Shown: positions 47,601 to 60,304, counted from the first letter of the stretch. The stretch: DNA of 64,000 nucleotides from Haematococcus lacustris (GCA_030144725.1 JASKMD010000029.1:3399939-3463938), one strand, 5' to 3'. Program-made: numbers and translations. The notes: generated from the sequence alone by a model not told the origin.

Positions 47601-50600
47601 GGAGATGCAGAGCTGGGCACCTGGCTATCAGCAGCTGTGCCTACTTTTGCACCAGTGCTGTGGGCTGTGCGGAAACGATTGTGGTGTCTGTGTGCTGCTG
47701 CTGAGGCCTTGTCGCCTGCCTCCCCTGCTGCCGGCACCTTCAGGTGGACCGGCTGCTGGGCATTGCCCGGGAGAGCTGGAAGTTTGATGTGCGGCAGCTG
47801 GACGTGGCCACAGCAGGCCACCCCCTGTCCACACTCACGTGAGCTGCAGCACTGAGGGGCAGGCTGTGGCTAGGCAGAGCATGTGTGTGCAGGGCACCCT
47901 CAGGGCACCCAGCCATGGAAGGCCCTGAGCTTGGAGCAGGCTGGACCAGACAAGCAGACCTCACTGCAGCAGGTGACTCAGTGGCCAGGTGGCAGGGGCT
48001 GGCTGGCTGGCCCTGCTGCCTGTTTAGGTACTACCTGCTGCACAGCACTGGGCTGCTGGACGAGCTGGGGATCAACAAGACCAGGATGGCCAGGTGGGTG
48101 GACCCACCCTGTAATGCACATGGCGCCACACAACCCCACCCCACACCTTAACCCACCCCACCTGCTTAACATTCTCCACTGAAGCTCCTTGTCTCTCTGT
48201 CTTCCTTATCTTCATTTAGTTCATGCCACCAGGCCCAGCGCAGGCTGCCAGTCCGGCAGTGCAGCCTGGCCTGCCCCACTTGCTCACTTGTTGTGCTGCC
48301 CCTCTTGCCTGCTGCTGCCTGCCTGCTGCCTGAGCTGGCCTCCTGCCCTGCCTGCCGCTAGGTTCCTGCGCAGCATAGAGGCGGCCTACCTGCCCAACCC
48401 CTACCATGGCCAGCGCCACGTGACGGAGGTGGTCCAGGGCTTCCACATCATCCTCACGCAGTCAGGCATGCAGCCACTGTGTGAGTGGGTGGGCTGCTGC
48501 ACAGCTGCGTGGCTGCAGACCAACACCAGCAGCACGTTTTACTGACGAAGTTGTAGCATGACAGGGTTTGTCAGGCTAGGTCAGCATCTGATCAGGATGT
48601 GTCTGGCCACAAAGCGGAACACACAGCAGAGTAACATAGCCTCAGCTGAGTCCATGCATAGTGAACATGTGTTTTGCAGGCACACAGCCTCAGTCTTAGC
48701 ATAGCCATGCACCCAGTTAAGCAGCACGTACAGCATTGGCGCTGTGGTGCAGTGGCAGGCCAGTAGCAGGTTTGGGTGTCAGGTTCACCTGGACTGATGA
48801 TGCCTGACTGAGGACAGTGGTGGCCAGCTGGACATGAAGCCACCATCCACTGTAGCCTCCGCACCTACCCCTACCTACCTACTGCACCCACTCACTAACC
48901 CACTCCTTCTCCTGCCCCTGCTGCTGCTGCTGCCGCTGGCCTGATGTGACGGGTGTGGCTGCAGACGCGGACCCCCTGACGCAGCTGGCCTGCTACCTGG
49001 CAGCAGCGGTGCATGACCTGGACCACAAGGGCGTCACCAATGACTGTGAGAGGGCTGCCGCTCGCAATGCAGCCAGCTGCACTCACCACCCCTGTCATCC
49101 TCATCATCACAGCCGTGCCCCTCCTGCCGCCTCCTCCTCCTCCCGCCTGCCACCCCGCCTGCCTGCCTTCAAGCCCCTCAGCACAGTGTCTTGCGCCCCT
49201 CACTCCCTGGCTGCCTGGCTGCCTGCGTACTGCGGCCCACCTGCCCCACCTCTGCCCCTGCTGCTGTGCCTTGGCCTTGCTCTTGCAGTCCTGGTCAGCT
49301 CGCATCACCAGCTGGCCCTGCTGTACAATGACAGGTGAGACTCAACTAGGCCTCACTGACTGCCTGCCTGCCTGAATGCATGAATGTCTTAATGCCTGGC
49401 ATGTAGGGTGATGTGTTGTGGGCGTCACATGGCTGCAGCTCGTGACCCTGCAGGTCACCCATGGAGAACCACCACCTCACCCTGGCGTTCACCATCATGC
49501 GCCAGCCCGGCTGCCACTTCATGCATGGCTTGCCCAGGGCAGACCAGGTCAAGCTGCGCAAGGTCAGGCAACCGCTGTGCCTTGTCATGCTGCTGCCACA
49601 AGCAAGGGAATGTATGCTGCCCTTTTTCAGTTCCAGCCGCCATGGGCCTTCTCTTGCCCCATGCTTGCCCTTTGCCTGCCTCACCGCCCAGAGCTCGCCC
49701 CGCCTGCAGGTCATGATTGACCAGGTGCTGGCCACAGACATGCGCTCACACTTTGCCATCCGCTCCCAGTTTGCCACCATGCACAGACTGGGCAGCCTCA
49801 GCCCGGCAGCGCAGGCAGCAGCGGCGGCAGCGGGCGTGGCACTCCAGAAGGAGGGGGCGGTGCAGGGACAGCTCAGCACTCCAGGCAGCCTGTGCGTGGC
49901 GCCGCTAGATGACACGGAGCGCGCCCTCAGCTTGCAGGTGCGGCTCAGGGGGCGGGGAGGTGAGGCGGGGAGGGAGGGAGGGGACAAGCCTGGTGGACCT
50001 CCTGCCATGGAGCAGGCACCCTCCTGATGCTCAGCTTTCGCTAGTCTTGCCTGCCATGGTTGGCATGGGCAAGGTTGACCGGATGAGGCATAGCTAGCTG
50101 GCTTGACTAGCTAGCTGACCTGGTAGGCCTCATGATGCCGCCTGCCTGGTTGGGCCCTCGCACTGGCACACTGCCCCTGAGCAGGAGGTAGCTGTGTGGT
50201 ATGGCTGGCTGGTGGTCTGGCCCTGCTGCTATTGTGCAGAGCTGGTTACACGGTGGTGCCCACACATCTGCAGGTTTAGGCCACAGCAGGTACTGACCTG
50301 GCCAGTGCAGCGCTGAGTCCCTCACCTGCGTGGTGGCCTGCTGTGGCCAGTGCGCCCCAGCGGCAGTGAGTGGTGCTTGCTGGGCCGCAGGTTGCGCTGA
50401 AGCTGGCTGACTTGAGCCAACTGGCTCGCAGCCTGGACCTGCACCTCTACTGGGTGGCTTGCCTGGAGGAGGAGTGCTTCCTGCAGGTCAGCAGGGCCAG
50501 GGCTGCGCAGGTGTGAAGTGTGAATGAAATGGTCGCTTTGCGGTTTTGCGTATTTTAGCATACATTTTGCTGGATTCATCATTTGAGTGATGTTGTTTAG

Positions 50601-51380
50601 AAAGGTCGACTTATAAACTCAAGAATATTTAGCTATCAATCATGCATCAGGGCAATAGTAAGGGAAAAAACACCTGGTGTGGTGTGGTGTGCAGGGTGAC
50701 CTGGAGAAGGCCATGAACCTGGCAGTCTCGCCCCTGTTTGACAGATCCAAGCCCGGCATCACAAAGTCCCAGGTCAGTGTTCAGGGTGGCCTCTGCTTGT
50801 CTGCAGGCCCTTGAAGGGAAGAAAGGCAGCGCCCCACCCCTCACAGCCTCACAGCCCCTCATGACTAGACACTACCCCCATCCTTTGTGGCTGAACCTGT
50901 GTGATCCCAGTGTGACCCCAGTGTAACCTTAGTGTAAACCCCCATACTCGATGCTGCAGGTGCTGAGTGTCTGGTCTTGTTCTCCTGCGGCCTGTCTGCT
51001 GCTGGCTGTCCATGGCTGTACTCTGCTGGCGGCTGCAGGTGGGGTTCTTTGAGGTGCTGGTCATACCCCTGTTCCACAGCTTCTGCAGCGTCTTCACCGC
51101 CGCACGCCCCTTCCTCATGGACGGCCTCATGCGCAACTACCAGGTCAGCTGCTGGCTAGGTGTGGGCGGCAGCCTAGGGCTGGTGTCAGCGCATGGGGAT
51201 GTGTGGTGCCGGGTGCATATGTCATGCGGTGTGGAGCTCCCACTGCTCCTGCTTCTGCCCATGTGGATCAGCGCTCATGGTGCTAACGGTAGCAATGCTG
51301 CCATGGCTGCTGCTGCTGCTGCTTGTGTTGCCCTGCAGCACTGGAAGAACATGGCGGCAGGGGTGCCCCCTGGGCCCTGA
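41655..51380 (+). CDS. Membrane CHASE-domain 3',5'-cyclic nucleotide phosphodiesterase
   Basis: Predicted membrane receptor hydrolysing cAMP and/or cGMP. Exons start/end: 41655-41783, 41877-42041, 42134-42181, 42331-42408, 42725-42811, 43255-43362, 43604-43666, 43825-43986, 44254-44378, 44715-44830, 45112-45212, 45374-45433, 45677-45774, 46334-46396, 46552-46777, 46981-47355, 47470-47526, 47744-47838, 48028-48093, 48362-48480, 48965-49045, 49289-49334, 49454-49562, 49710-49937, 50391-50486, 50695-50772, 51039-51143, 51339-51380. They encode 1041 residues in frame to a TGA. Seen: TM1 (about 6-31); CHASE sensor (about 60-270; QLQIQPFNV, DVYPKNPISLAALGLDL); TM2 (298-321); linker; PDEase I catalytic domain from about 690, with YHGQRHVTEVVQ (His756, His760), HDLDH (His797, Asp798), LLYNDRSPMENHH, ATDMRSH, LADLSQLARSLDL (Asp942) and KSQVGF (Gln993). 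All metal ligands are present. The intron after 43666 begins GCAAGT. The first exon upstream is unresolved. Confidence 0.93.
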
Positions 51381-52512
51381 GCCCCTGACTGCCTCACTCA
51401 GACTGCCCTGAGTCCCCTGGCAGCTGTGGCCGTTGCAGCTCAGCCGCTACAACTCAACAACAGCCCGCTGCAGCGCGAGCATCTGACATATCAAAGCCCA
51501 TGTTATGTGGTTATCATCCACAATGGCAAATGCACGGCTACCTGCCTAACACTGCAAGTCTACCTGATCAACCAGTGTTGCACACCCAACACAGGCTAGC
51601 ACATGGGGCAGAGCTTCGTGGTGAGTGAAGCTATCTATGAATAATGTATGCCATGGTCATATTTGTGATGCTTACCTATTGGCATATCATGGGGTGACGT
51701 CATGGAGGCTGTTGATCAGCAAGCCTTGTTTGGGGCAGCCCTCAAAGCCAGGTGTTTTCTCTCTATTGCTGCGGGCAGCCACTATCAAGCTATTCACAAG
51801 AGCATAATTGTTGGGTATGTCTGGGGCTTTGTGAGGCACATGGCTAAGGCGCTGCATTGGGTCAAGGGGTAGATGGAGTTTAGCTTAATGCATGGAGTGA
51901 GGGGGTCTTATTTCGATTTCATTTGGCATATGCTGCTGGTTACCTTAGGTCATAAGGAGTCATGACTTTAAACCGACCGCCTGGACCCTGCCCCCTCGCA
52001 CCCCCTTGCAGCCCCACCACCTCCCAGCCCCCGCAAAAGCCTTCCAGCTCCTCCCACCCCTCTCAGCCCCCTCACTGCCCCGCCACCCCTTCCCAACCCC
52101 TCCCAGCCCCTCCCAGCCCCCTCACTGCCCTCCCACCCCCGCCCCCCCCTCCCCCCCCCCCCCCCACCCACTCTCACCTCCTCCCAGCCCCTCCCACCTC
52201 CTCCCAGCCCCCTCACTGCCTAGCCACCCCTTCCCACGTCCTCCCACCCCTTCCCACCCCTTCCCCCCCCTCCCCATCCCCCCCCACCCCCTCCCACCTT
52301 CTCCCAGCCCCTCCCACCCCCTCCTAAGCCCCTCACTGCCCCGCCAACCCTTCCCACCCCCTCCCAGCCCCTCTCAACCCCGCCACCCCCACCCCGCCCC
52401 CTGGCCCTAGCAAGTCATTGCAAGACGCAAACCCATGGTCCACAGCCGGCAGCGTGCTCATCTTGCAGCACTTGTAAAGTCACCAAGGGCTGCTCATCTG
52501 CACAGTCCTAAT
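51381..52512. other. Intergenic, with a C-rich CCCAGCCCCTCCCACC tract
   Basis: 51990-52410 is a degenerate C-rich repeat region (CCTCCCACCCC / CCCAGCCCCT types). 51381-51960 shows no gene or clear repeat. The TIR element copy 2 starts at 52513. Confidence 0.6.
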
Positions 52513-53505
52513 GGTCACCCCCGCCATTGGCCGCACCCCTGATAAACTCCGACCGGTCTTTGAGAGTTTTACAGCGATTCTTGCGCAGAACGGTGCAGCT
52601 CATCAAAGCGAAGCTAGCGGGCTGCTCGGGCTGATGTGCACCTGTGCCGGGGCGGGCGGGGGTGCTGAGAGATTAGGTCGCGTTATGTTAGGAATAGCCT
52701 ACTTAGTGGGGCTGTGATCAGAGAACAGCTATCGCGCTCAGCGGCCCAGCTTTTCAAATGTTTGAATTTTCGTCGGGCGCAGTACCCCCCCTGACATGTG
52801 TTCTAGTGCTAGTGCTAGTGCTGATGACATGTTTAAGAGTGGTGGTATGGCTTGTGCCAGTCCCTGCACCCGAACAGCGTGCAACTCGTGTTACGTCACC
52901 CCATGTCAAATATCCTCGATGTGGGCCATTTTCTCGGCCGGTTATCTATCTAACCAGGACGTCGAATGATGGACTGCAAGTTCTGTGCAGCTCCTTGTGT
53001 GGTACATTACACGTTCCGGAAGACAGATACGCGTTGCCTTCAAATGTGGGCCGTTTCAAGCCGTTTCGGTGTAAGCGGTAAACATAGTTATCAGCTCAGT
53101 TTCTGCATCTTTTTGAGTGATTCTAGCTGCGTTTGGCTGCAAAAGAACCAGAAACACCGATGTGGAAACCACCTTGACATTGCTGTCACATGTGGACTGA
53201 ACCCGTGTTGAAGAATGCGATTTAAAGCGCTGTTGCATGCTGGTTCAAAAATTAGTTTGGATGCGCCGTTCACGCCGCGCTGAGTCCAGGCTGCCTATAG
53301 CAGTCGCTAGTAGTGCCTGCGTGGCGCCAGAACACGTCGCGTGTTGGGGGCCAGCCACCCGGCAAACCGCTGGGGCTGGCCGCACTCTAGTCAGGCAATA
53401 GGCAGCTCATCGCACGAATCGGCGGCCTCATCCGTGCAAAAATGAGTTAGATGTTAAGTTTTTATCTCTTGAGCCATGGGGGTGCGGCCAATGGCGGGGG
53501 TGACC
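52513..53505. mobile_element. TIR DNA transposon, ~0.99 kb, copy 2, with TAAT target duplication
   Basis: Same TIRs as 35500-36535 (GGTCACCCCCGCCATTGGC) and inverted relative to it. Flanked by TAAT at 52509-52512 and 53506-53509. It shares internal landmarks with copy 1, such as the AGTGCTAGTGCTGATGA run and the GCACGGATGAGGCCGCCGAT end region. No transposase frame. Confidence 0.88.
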
Positions 53506-54279
53506 TAATGGCTTGCCTGCCCAATATCAAATGCCCCTGTGGAGTCCCTGCTGCAGCTACTCAAGCATGGGACAGGCATGTTCATGGAGCTACCAGTCAG
53601 GTCCCACAATGTCTGATAAAATGGCTCGAAAAAATGTACCGTCACTTTTTGTCGCGGATACAGATGGTCGCGGATACATTGCCCCCCTCCGCGGTATCCT
53701 TGCACCAGTGACTCCTTGCACCCTGACGGTAGTGCAAGTGAAACAACAACGCCGCAACGACGAACGAGGTAGAGCGGTCACTAGTCGGTCGGTCGGCGTG
53801 CCGTGATGGGGTGTTGGCATGCAAATCTGCAATGCTGTTTTTGAGGTCGATTTGCTGCTTGTTGCTGCTACGTATCCGTCTGGTTTTTGCGCCCTAGCTT
53901 TTAGGAATGCTCATAGCTCCCACTACAAGCTATTGCAGTGTATTACATCTGCCCTGCGCAGGTTGGGAAACTCTTAAAATTACAGTGCGTTGAAACCTTG
54001 TTTCTAGGCAGGAAATGCATCAAACGCCGTGCTGACCTCCTGTAGAGATGGAAGCGGTGTGCCCCGAGAATTTCTTACACTTTTTGTAGCGTTATCTTTA
54101 GGATTAGCACCCATAGATACACCACACATACATACCATGCTCATGTCTAAATTACCCCATCATCTCGCGCTCACGCAGGCTGCGAAAATGTAAGAGGTTG
54201 TTCTGATTCCTCCAAGCTACCACCAGCGTTCATCAGCGGCGCAAATGATGCGCCGCTAATCGGCGAATGATCGGCGAAG
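53506..54279. other. Intergenic; no supported feature
   Basis: No gene recognised. 54225-54265 has a short repeat (CGGCG..AATGAT) just before the coiled-coil gene start. A TCGCGGATACA direct duplication occurs at 53650-53680. Confidence 0.4.
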
Positions 54280-55271
54280 ATGGCAGCTCAGGTTGCAGCT
54301 GGTCTTGCCCCGTGGACCCGCACGGCCGGCTTCATCGCAAACCGGTTGAAGGTAAGGCTTCTGCGGCCCTTGCTATTCCCTGCTCTGTTCCCTGCTCCCT
54401 CTACCCCCTTTGCCCATGCTGCCCCAACCCCTATGTGTGCCCCAGCCCCAACAGCAGCCCATCGGCTGTGTTGTCATGTATATAGGTGTTGGAGGCGGAG
54501 TTGCAAGCATGTGAGACACAGCATGGCACTGATGCCGCTGCATCCCAGCAGCGTGAGCAGCAGCTGCAGGCCCAGGTTGAGGAGCTTCAACAACGAAACG
54601 CGAGCCACCGGTTGACAGCATATGTTGCGTCTGAGGAGATTGCTGACTTGCAGGTGTGTCCTGGAATCCCAATGCTTTCAGTGATGGCATGTAGGAAGCT
54701 GTTGTTTATCACAGTTGCTGACAATTGTGCATGAAGTGTTGCTATATCTCAGGCCGGCCTTGCTGCGGCACATACATCAAACATAGAGCAGCAACAGCAG
54801 CTGGGGGAGCAGCAACAGCAGCTGGAGGAGCAGCAGCAACAGCTGGAGGAGCAACAGCAGCAGGTGCTGGCAGCAGCATCTGGAGCAGTTTATGCAGCAG
54901 AGCGAAGGGCTGCCCTAGCAGCATGCACTGCCCATGCAGTGACATTGCAGCTAGGGCCGCTCCAGCATGCCAACGCTGTTATGGCGGAGGAGGCCGTGGC
55001 ATTGCAGCAGAGGGCAGCTGAGGGTGACAAGGCAGCAGCAGCAGCAGCAGCTGACCTGGAAGCTCGTTGTCAAGATTTGGAAGCTCAATGTCAGGATTTG
55101 GAGATGGAGTGCCACGAGCAGCAAGCCGAGTGCCTCAGATTGTCAGCTGCTGCACCCCCTCCTCCCCTACTGCCCCTACTCCCTACCAATCGTCACTCCT
55201 TGCCAGCCACGACAAGCGGATCAGGCTGGTGCAGAACAGGGGGCCCTCCATCAATGTCATACGCCGCTTAA
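54280..55271 (+). CDS. Small Gln/Glu-rich coiled-coil protein, unknown function
   Basis: Exons 54280-54351, 54486-54653 and 54753-55271 join in frame to 252 residues. Residues 25-80 (VLEAELQACETQ, QQLQAQVEELQQRN) and a run of QQQQLEEQ-type heptads (about 90-115) predict coiled coil. After an Ala-rich part (GDKAAAAAAADLEARCQDLE), the chain ends in a proline-rich tail. Splice sites (AAG/GTAAGG, TATAG, CAG/GTGTGT, CTCAG) look normal. I do not recognise the family. A different frame at 55210-55402 (RLVQNRGPSINVIRRL) continues protein-like past the stop, so the 3' end may be wrong or an intron was missed. Confidence 0.55.
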
Positions 55272-55479
55272 TTGCAGGTTGGGAATCCAACCCCAGGGCA
55301 GGTCAGCATCGGCATAAGAAAGCACTCGTAGGAATTAGCAGCCAGGCCCCTAGACCGACTTTGGCCGTTTGGACTGAAACTTTGCACATTGATAGCTTAT
55401 GATGTAAGCAATCTAACCCAAAAGGAATCAGGCCCAAAAAGTCAAAGGTTGGGGCTCAGTGATCCGTGGCGTTTTGTTC

Positions 55480-57175
55480 AGTGTATTCAGTGCTAGGGTT
55501 CAGTGTGTTCAGTGCTAGGGTTCAGTGTGTTCAGTGCTAGGGTTCAGTGTGTTCAGTGCATGGTTCAGTGCATTCAGTGCTAGGGTTCAGTGTGTTCAGT
55601 GCATGGTTCAGTGTGTTCAGTGCTTGGTTCAGTGCATTCAGTGCATGGTTCAGTGTATTCAGTGCATGGTTCAGTGTGTTCAGTGCATGGTTCAGTGCAT
55701 TCAGTGCATGGTTCAGTGCGTTCAGTGCTAGGGTTCAGTGTGTTCAGTGTTAGGGTTCAGTGTGTTCAGTGCATGGTTCAGTGCGTTCAGTGCATGCTTC
55801 AGTGTGTTCAGTGCATGGTTCAGTGTTTTCAGTGCTAGGGTTCAGTGCGTTCAGTGCATGGTTCAGTGCATTCAGTGTTGATGTTCAGTGTGTTCAGTGC
55901 ATGGTTCAGTGTGTTCAGTGCATGGTTCAGTGCATTCAGTGCTAGGGTTCAGTGTGTTCAGTGCATGGTTCAGTGTTTTCAGTGCATGGTTCAGTGCATT
56001 CAGTGCTAGGGTTCAGTGTTTTCAGTGCTAGGGTTCAGTGTGTTCAGTGCATGGTTCAGTGTGTTCAGTGCTTGGTTCAGTGCATTCAGTGCTAGGGTTC
56101 AGTGCATTCAGTGCTAGGGTTCAGTGTTTTCAGTGCATGGTTCAGTGTGTTCAGTGCTGATGTTCAGTGTGTTCAGTGCATGGTTCAGTGTGTTCAGTGC
56201 ATGGTTCAGTGTGTTCAGTGCTAGGGTTCAGTGTGTTCAGTGCATGGTTCAGTGTATTCAGTGCTAGGGTTCAGTGTGTTCAGTGCTAGGTTCAGTGCGT
56301 TCAGTGCTAGGGTTCAGTGTGTTTAGTGCATGGTTCAGTGTGTTCAGTGCATGGGTCAGTGTGTTCAGTGCATGGTTCAGTGTGTTCAGTGCATGGTTCA
56401 GTGTATCCAGTGCATGGTTCAGTGCGTTCAGTGCTAGGGTTCAGTGTGTTCAGAGCATGGTTCAGTGTGTTCAGTGCATGGTTCAGTGTGTTCATTGCAT
56501 GGTTCAGTGTGTTCAGTGCATGGTTCAGTGTATTCAGTGCATGGTTCAGTGCGTTCAGTGCATGGTTCAGTGTATTCAGTGCATGGTTCAGTGTGTTCAG
56601 TGCATGGTTCAGTGTGTTCATTGCATGGTTCAGTGTGTTCAGTGCATGGTTCAGTGTATTCAGTGAATGGTTCAGTGCGTTCAGTGCTAGGGTTCAGTGT
56701 GTTCAGTGCATGGTTCAGTGTATTCAGTGCATGGTTCAGTGCGTTCAGTGCTAGGGTTCAGTGTATTCAGTGCATGGTTCAGTGCGTTCAGTGCTAGGGT
56801 TCAGTGTGTTCAGTGCATGGTTCAGTGTATTCAGTGCATGGTTCAGTGCGTTCAGTGCTAGGGTTCAGTGTGTTCAGTGCATGGTTCAGTGTATTCAGTG
56901 CATGGTTCAGTGCGTTCAGTGCTAGGGTTCAGTGTGTTCAGTGCTAGGGTTCAGTGTATTCAGTGCATGGTTCAGTGTGTTCAGTGTTGGGGTTCAGTGT
57001 GTTCAGTGCATGGTTCAGTGTGTTCAGTGCTAGGGTTCAGTGTGTTCAGTGCATGGTTCAGTGTGTTCAGTGCTAGGGTTCAGTGCGTTCAGTGCATGGT
57101 TCAGTGTGTTCAGTGCTAGGGTTCAGTGTGTTCAGTGCTAGGGTTCAGTGCGCTCAGTTTAGGTGTTCAGTGTGT
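55480..57175. repeat. ~20-22 bp minisatellite, about 80 copies (TTCAGTGTGTTCAGTGCATGG)
   Basis: A 1.7-kb tandem array built on TTCAGTG(T/C)(G/A)TTCAGTGC followed by either ATGG or TAGGG. Two unit types (ATGG and TAGGG) alternate irregularly, with higher-order blocks repeated at 56680-56930. All reading frames across it are artefacts. Confidence 0.97.
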
Positions 57176-57805
57176 TCCGTTTAGGTGTTCAGGTTGTTCA
57201 GTGCCGATCCAATGTACGGGACGTTCAGAAAAATGGTCATCATGTTCTCATATCCTGCAGCACGCATGACCATATGCAGTGTGTGACCCATGGCCAGTGC
57301 GTATCCTATGACCAGAGTGTGACCTATGGCTAGGGTGTGACCCACAGCATCCACTGCACTATCGTCAGCCTTATGCCACTTCATTCATCGTTGCTATTGC
57401 ACTACTGTTGTAGTCATCACACAACCTGCAAACCCCAGACCACGTCAATGATGTGACTTGGCTTTGCATGTCTGGGGTTGTTGCTCTTGGGGGCGGGCAG
57501 CTGCCCTCTATGCCACACGGGTTGAGCGGCGTTGTTGGCTGATCATCCCACCAGAGTAGGGTGGAGCGTCAAGGGTGGGGTGGGCTCTCGTCTGGCTGCT
57601 TGGGTAAGGGAGGGGGCTGGGATGTGAGGGGGAGGTGACAGGGAGAAGGGGGGGAGGTTGCTTGGGAGGTGATGGGGAGAAGGGAGGAGGATCGAGGAGG
57701 GAAGGCTCGAGGGAAGGCAGGGAGGGGAGGCGGGAGGAAGTGTATTGACAATCTAGGAGGTGGTGGTTGTAAAGGGATGTGGGGTAGGGAGGGGAGGTGC
57801 CCATC
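57176..57805. other. Intergenic
   Basis: 57290-57345 has a GTGTGACC(C/T)ATGGC(C/T)AG-type short repeat. 57540-57780 is G-rich degenerate. No gene seen. Confidence 0.4.
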
Positions 57806-58380
57806 AGACCTGCAGCCAAGGGGCGTGCACGTGGGTTAGGAGATCAAGCTAGGGAACGGGTGTTTGCCACTTGCTGGTAGCCACTCATTCCTTACCTGTA
57901 GCCACAAGTCAAATGAAGCCACCTATTACTTGTAGCCTGTAGCCACCCACTAGCAGAAAGGAGGTAGGGAGCGAAAGGGCGGAGAGAAGAGGGTGATGAG
58001 GTGATGAGGGTAGGGGTGGGGTGGGGGTGGGGTGGCGGTAGGGTGAGGGTAGGGTAGGAGGGTGGGGTGTGGGGGAAAGGGAAGGGAGAGGGGCTCAGGG
58101 TACTAGGTGAGACCGTCGGACCTGCAGCAAACATGGGCGTACTAGCAATAAGGAAAGGGTAATGAGGGACACTAAAAGACAGTGGGCTAGCCATTCACTC
58201 CTTACCTGTAGCCATCAGTAGCAACTCACTGACAGGAAGGATGAAGGGAGCAAAAGGCCGGAGAGAAGAGGGAGAAGAGGGAGAAGAGGGCGAAGAATGG
58301 GCGTGTGTTTGAAAGGGGGGTGGGGAGTTGTTGTTGTTGGTGGGCAGCGCCGGGGTCAATTGGGGCGGGGGCGGGGCAGG
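57806..58380 (-). repeat. Two repeat units with splice-site-like ends (minus sense)
   Basis: On the minus strand each unit reads ACAG/GTAAGG, then GTGAGTGGCTA-type sequence, then TTTGCTGCAGGTC(T/C)GACGG and a pyrimidine-rich stretch. Units end at CAGACCTGCAGCCAAGG (57806) and CGGACCTGCAGCAAACATGG (58117). Related units lie at 61315, 61533, 61965, 62085 and, inverted, 63180-63340 and 63805-63905. Confidence 0.6.
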
Positions 58381-58540
58381 GAGGAGGGAGGGAGGGAGGG
58401 AGGGAGGGAGGGAGGGAGGGAGGGAGGGAGGGAGGGAGGGAGGGAGGGAGGGAGGGAGGGAGGAGGGAGGGGAGGGAGGGAGGGGAGGGAGGGAGGGAGG
58501 GAGGGAGGGAGGGAGGGAGGGAGGGGAGGGAGGGAGGGAG
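58380..58540. repeat. (GGGA)n tract running into an assembly gap
   Basis: Near-perfect tetranucleotide run with a few GGAGG slips. Confidence 0.97.
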
Positions 58541-59040
58541 NNNNNNNNNNNNNNNNNNNNNNNNNNNNNNNNNNNNNNNNNNNNNNNNNNNNNNNNNNNN
58601 NNNNNNNNNNNNNNNNNNNNNNNNNNNNNNNNNNNNNNNNNNNNNNNNNNNNNNNNNNNNNNNNNNNNNNNNNNNNNNNNNNNNNNNNNNNNNNNNNNNN
58701 NNNNNNNNNNNNNNNNNNNNNNNNNNNNNNNNNNNNNNNNNNNNNNNNNNNNNNNNNNNNNNNNNNNNNNNNNNNNNNNNNNNNNNNNNNNNNNNNNNNN
58801 NNNNNNNNNNNNNNNNNNNNNNNNNNNNNNNNNNNNNNNNNNNNNNNNNNNNNNNNNNNNNNNNNNNNNNNNNNNNNNNNNNNNNNNNNNNNNNNNNNNN
58901 NNNNNNNNNNNNNNNNNNNNNNNNNNNNNNNNNNNNNNNNNNNNNNNNNNNNNNNNNNNNNNNNNNNNNNNNNNNNNNNNNNNNNNNNNNNNNNNNNNNN
59001 NNNNNNNNNNNNNNNNNNNNNNNNNNNNNNNNNNNNNNNN
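58541..59040. other. Assembly gap (500 N)
   Basis: Exactly 500 N between a (GGGA)n run and the CCAGTACTGG array. The round number suggests a placeholder, so the true length is unknown. Confidence 1.
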
Positions 59041-59725
59041 AGTACTGGTTTATTCCCAACCAGTACTGGTTTACCCCCAACCAGTACTGGTTTATTCCCA
59101 ACCAGTACTGGTTTATTCCCAACCAGTACTGGTTTATTCCCAACCAGTACTGGTTTATTCCCAACCAGTACTGGTATATTCCCAACCAGTACTGGTTTAT
59201 TCCCAACCAGTACTGGTTTATTCCCAACCAGTACTGGTTTACCCCCAACCAGTACTGGTTCATTCCCAACCAGTACTGGTTTACTCCCAACCAGTACTGG
59301 TTTATTCCCAACCAGTACTGGTTTATTCCCAACCAGTACTGGTTTATTCCCAACCAGTACTGGTTTATTCCCAACCAGTACTGGTTTATTCCCAACCAGT
59401 ACTGGTTTACCCCCAACAGTACTGGTTTATTCCCAACCAGTACTGGTTTATCCCTAACCAGTACTGGTTCACCCCAACCAGTACTGGTTTACACCAAACC
59501 AGTACTGGTTGGTGGTCCCAGCCAGTACTGGTTCACCCTAGCCAGTACTGGCTAACCTCCAACCAGTACTGGCTGACACCCAACCAGTACTGGTTGGTGG
59601 TCAGCCAGTACTGGTTCACACCAAACCAGTACTGGTTCACCCCCCCCCCAAAAATAAAAAAATTACAAAAATTCAACCAGTACTGGTTCACCCCAGCCAG
59701 TACTGGTAACCCAACCATATGGCTG
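59041..59725. repeat. ~21-bp array of a perfect palindrome AACCAGTACTGGTT
   Basis: About 32 units, each holding the 14-bp perfect palindrome AACCAGTACTGGTT plus a spacer such as TATTCCC or TACCCCC. It decays after 59460 into CCAGTACTGGCT variants. Frames across it are artefacts. Confidence 0.95.
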
Positions 59726-60300
59726 ACACCCAACCAGTACTGGCTGACCCCCAACTTGTACTGGCTGACACCCAACTAGGAGGGCAGCGACAACACACAC
59801 TATCTAGTACAGTGTGACCCTCATCCATTACTGTGTGACCCCTCAAGTGCTGAAGGGCTGGGTGAAGGGCTGAAGGAGGGGGCTTGCTTAGAAACATTTA
59901 CCAAGTTGGAGATTATTATACGTTAGGCTAGAGCCATTGGATGTACTTACACGTGACACTGAGCTACTGATGTTGCAAGGTATACAGAGTACATATCACC
60001 ATGAGGACAACATGCTATAACCACATGCATATGCCATGACCCACTCCTGGTTATCACATAGCACACAGCGCCATACAATCATCAAGCTATGTAGCGCCAA
60101 CTAACACCCTCCACAATCTCATGTGCTGGTTGACCTAAGTCAACGCCCTCTTCTTAATAGGGTCCAACGACCTTGAGGTAATGAAGGTACTCGTCCACGC
60201 TCCAGCCCCTAAGCGAAGTAACACAGATTAATCTTACATACAATGCTCTACTGGACCCAATGACTACAATGCATGACACACATTACTGTGAGGCATCCTG
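59726..60300. other. Unique spacer
   Basis: No gene or repeat recognised. Confidence 0.5.
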
Positions 60301-60304
60301 CACT

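Noticed and set aside
55525..57119. Cys-rich open frames (VQCVQC type) as a cysteine-rich protein
   Set aside because: They result from the TTCAGTGTGTTCAGTGC minisatellite and occur in several frames.
58226..59779. Very long frames spanning the N run
   Set aside because: They cross a 500-N gap and consist of (GGGA)n and palindrome-array translations.
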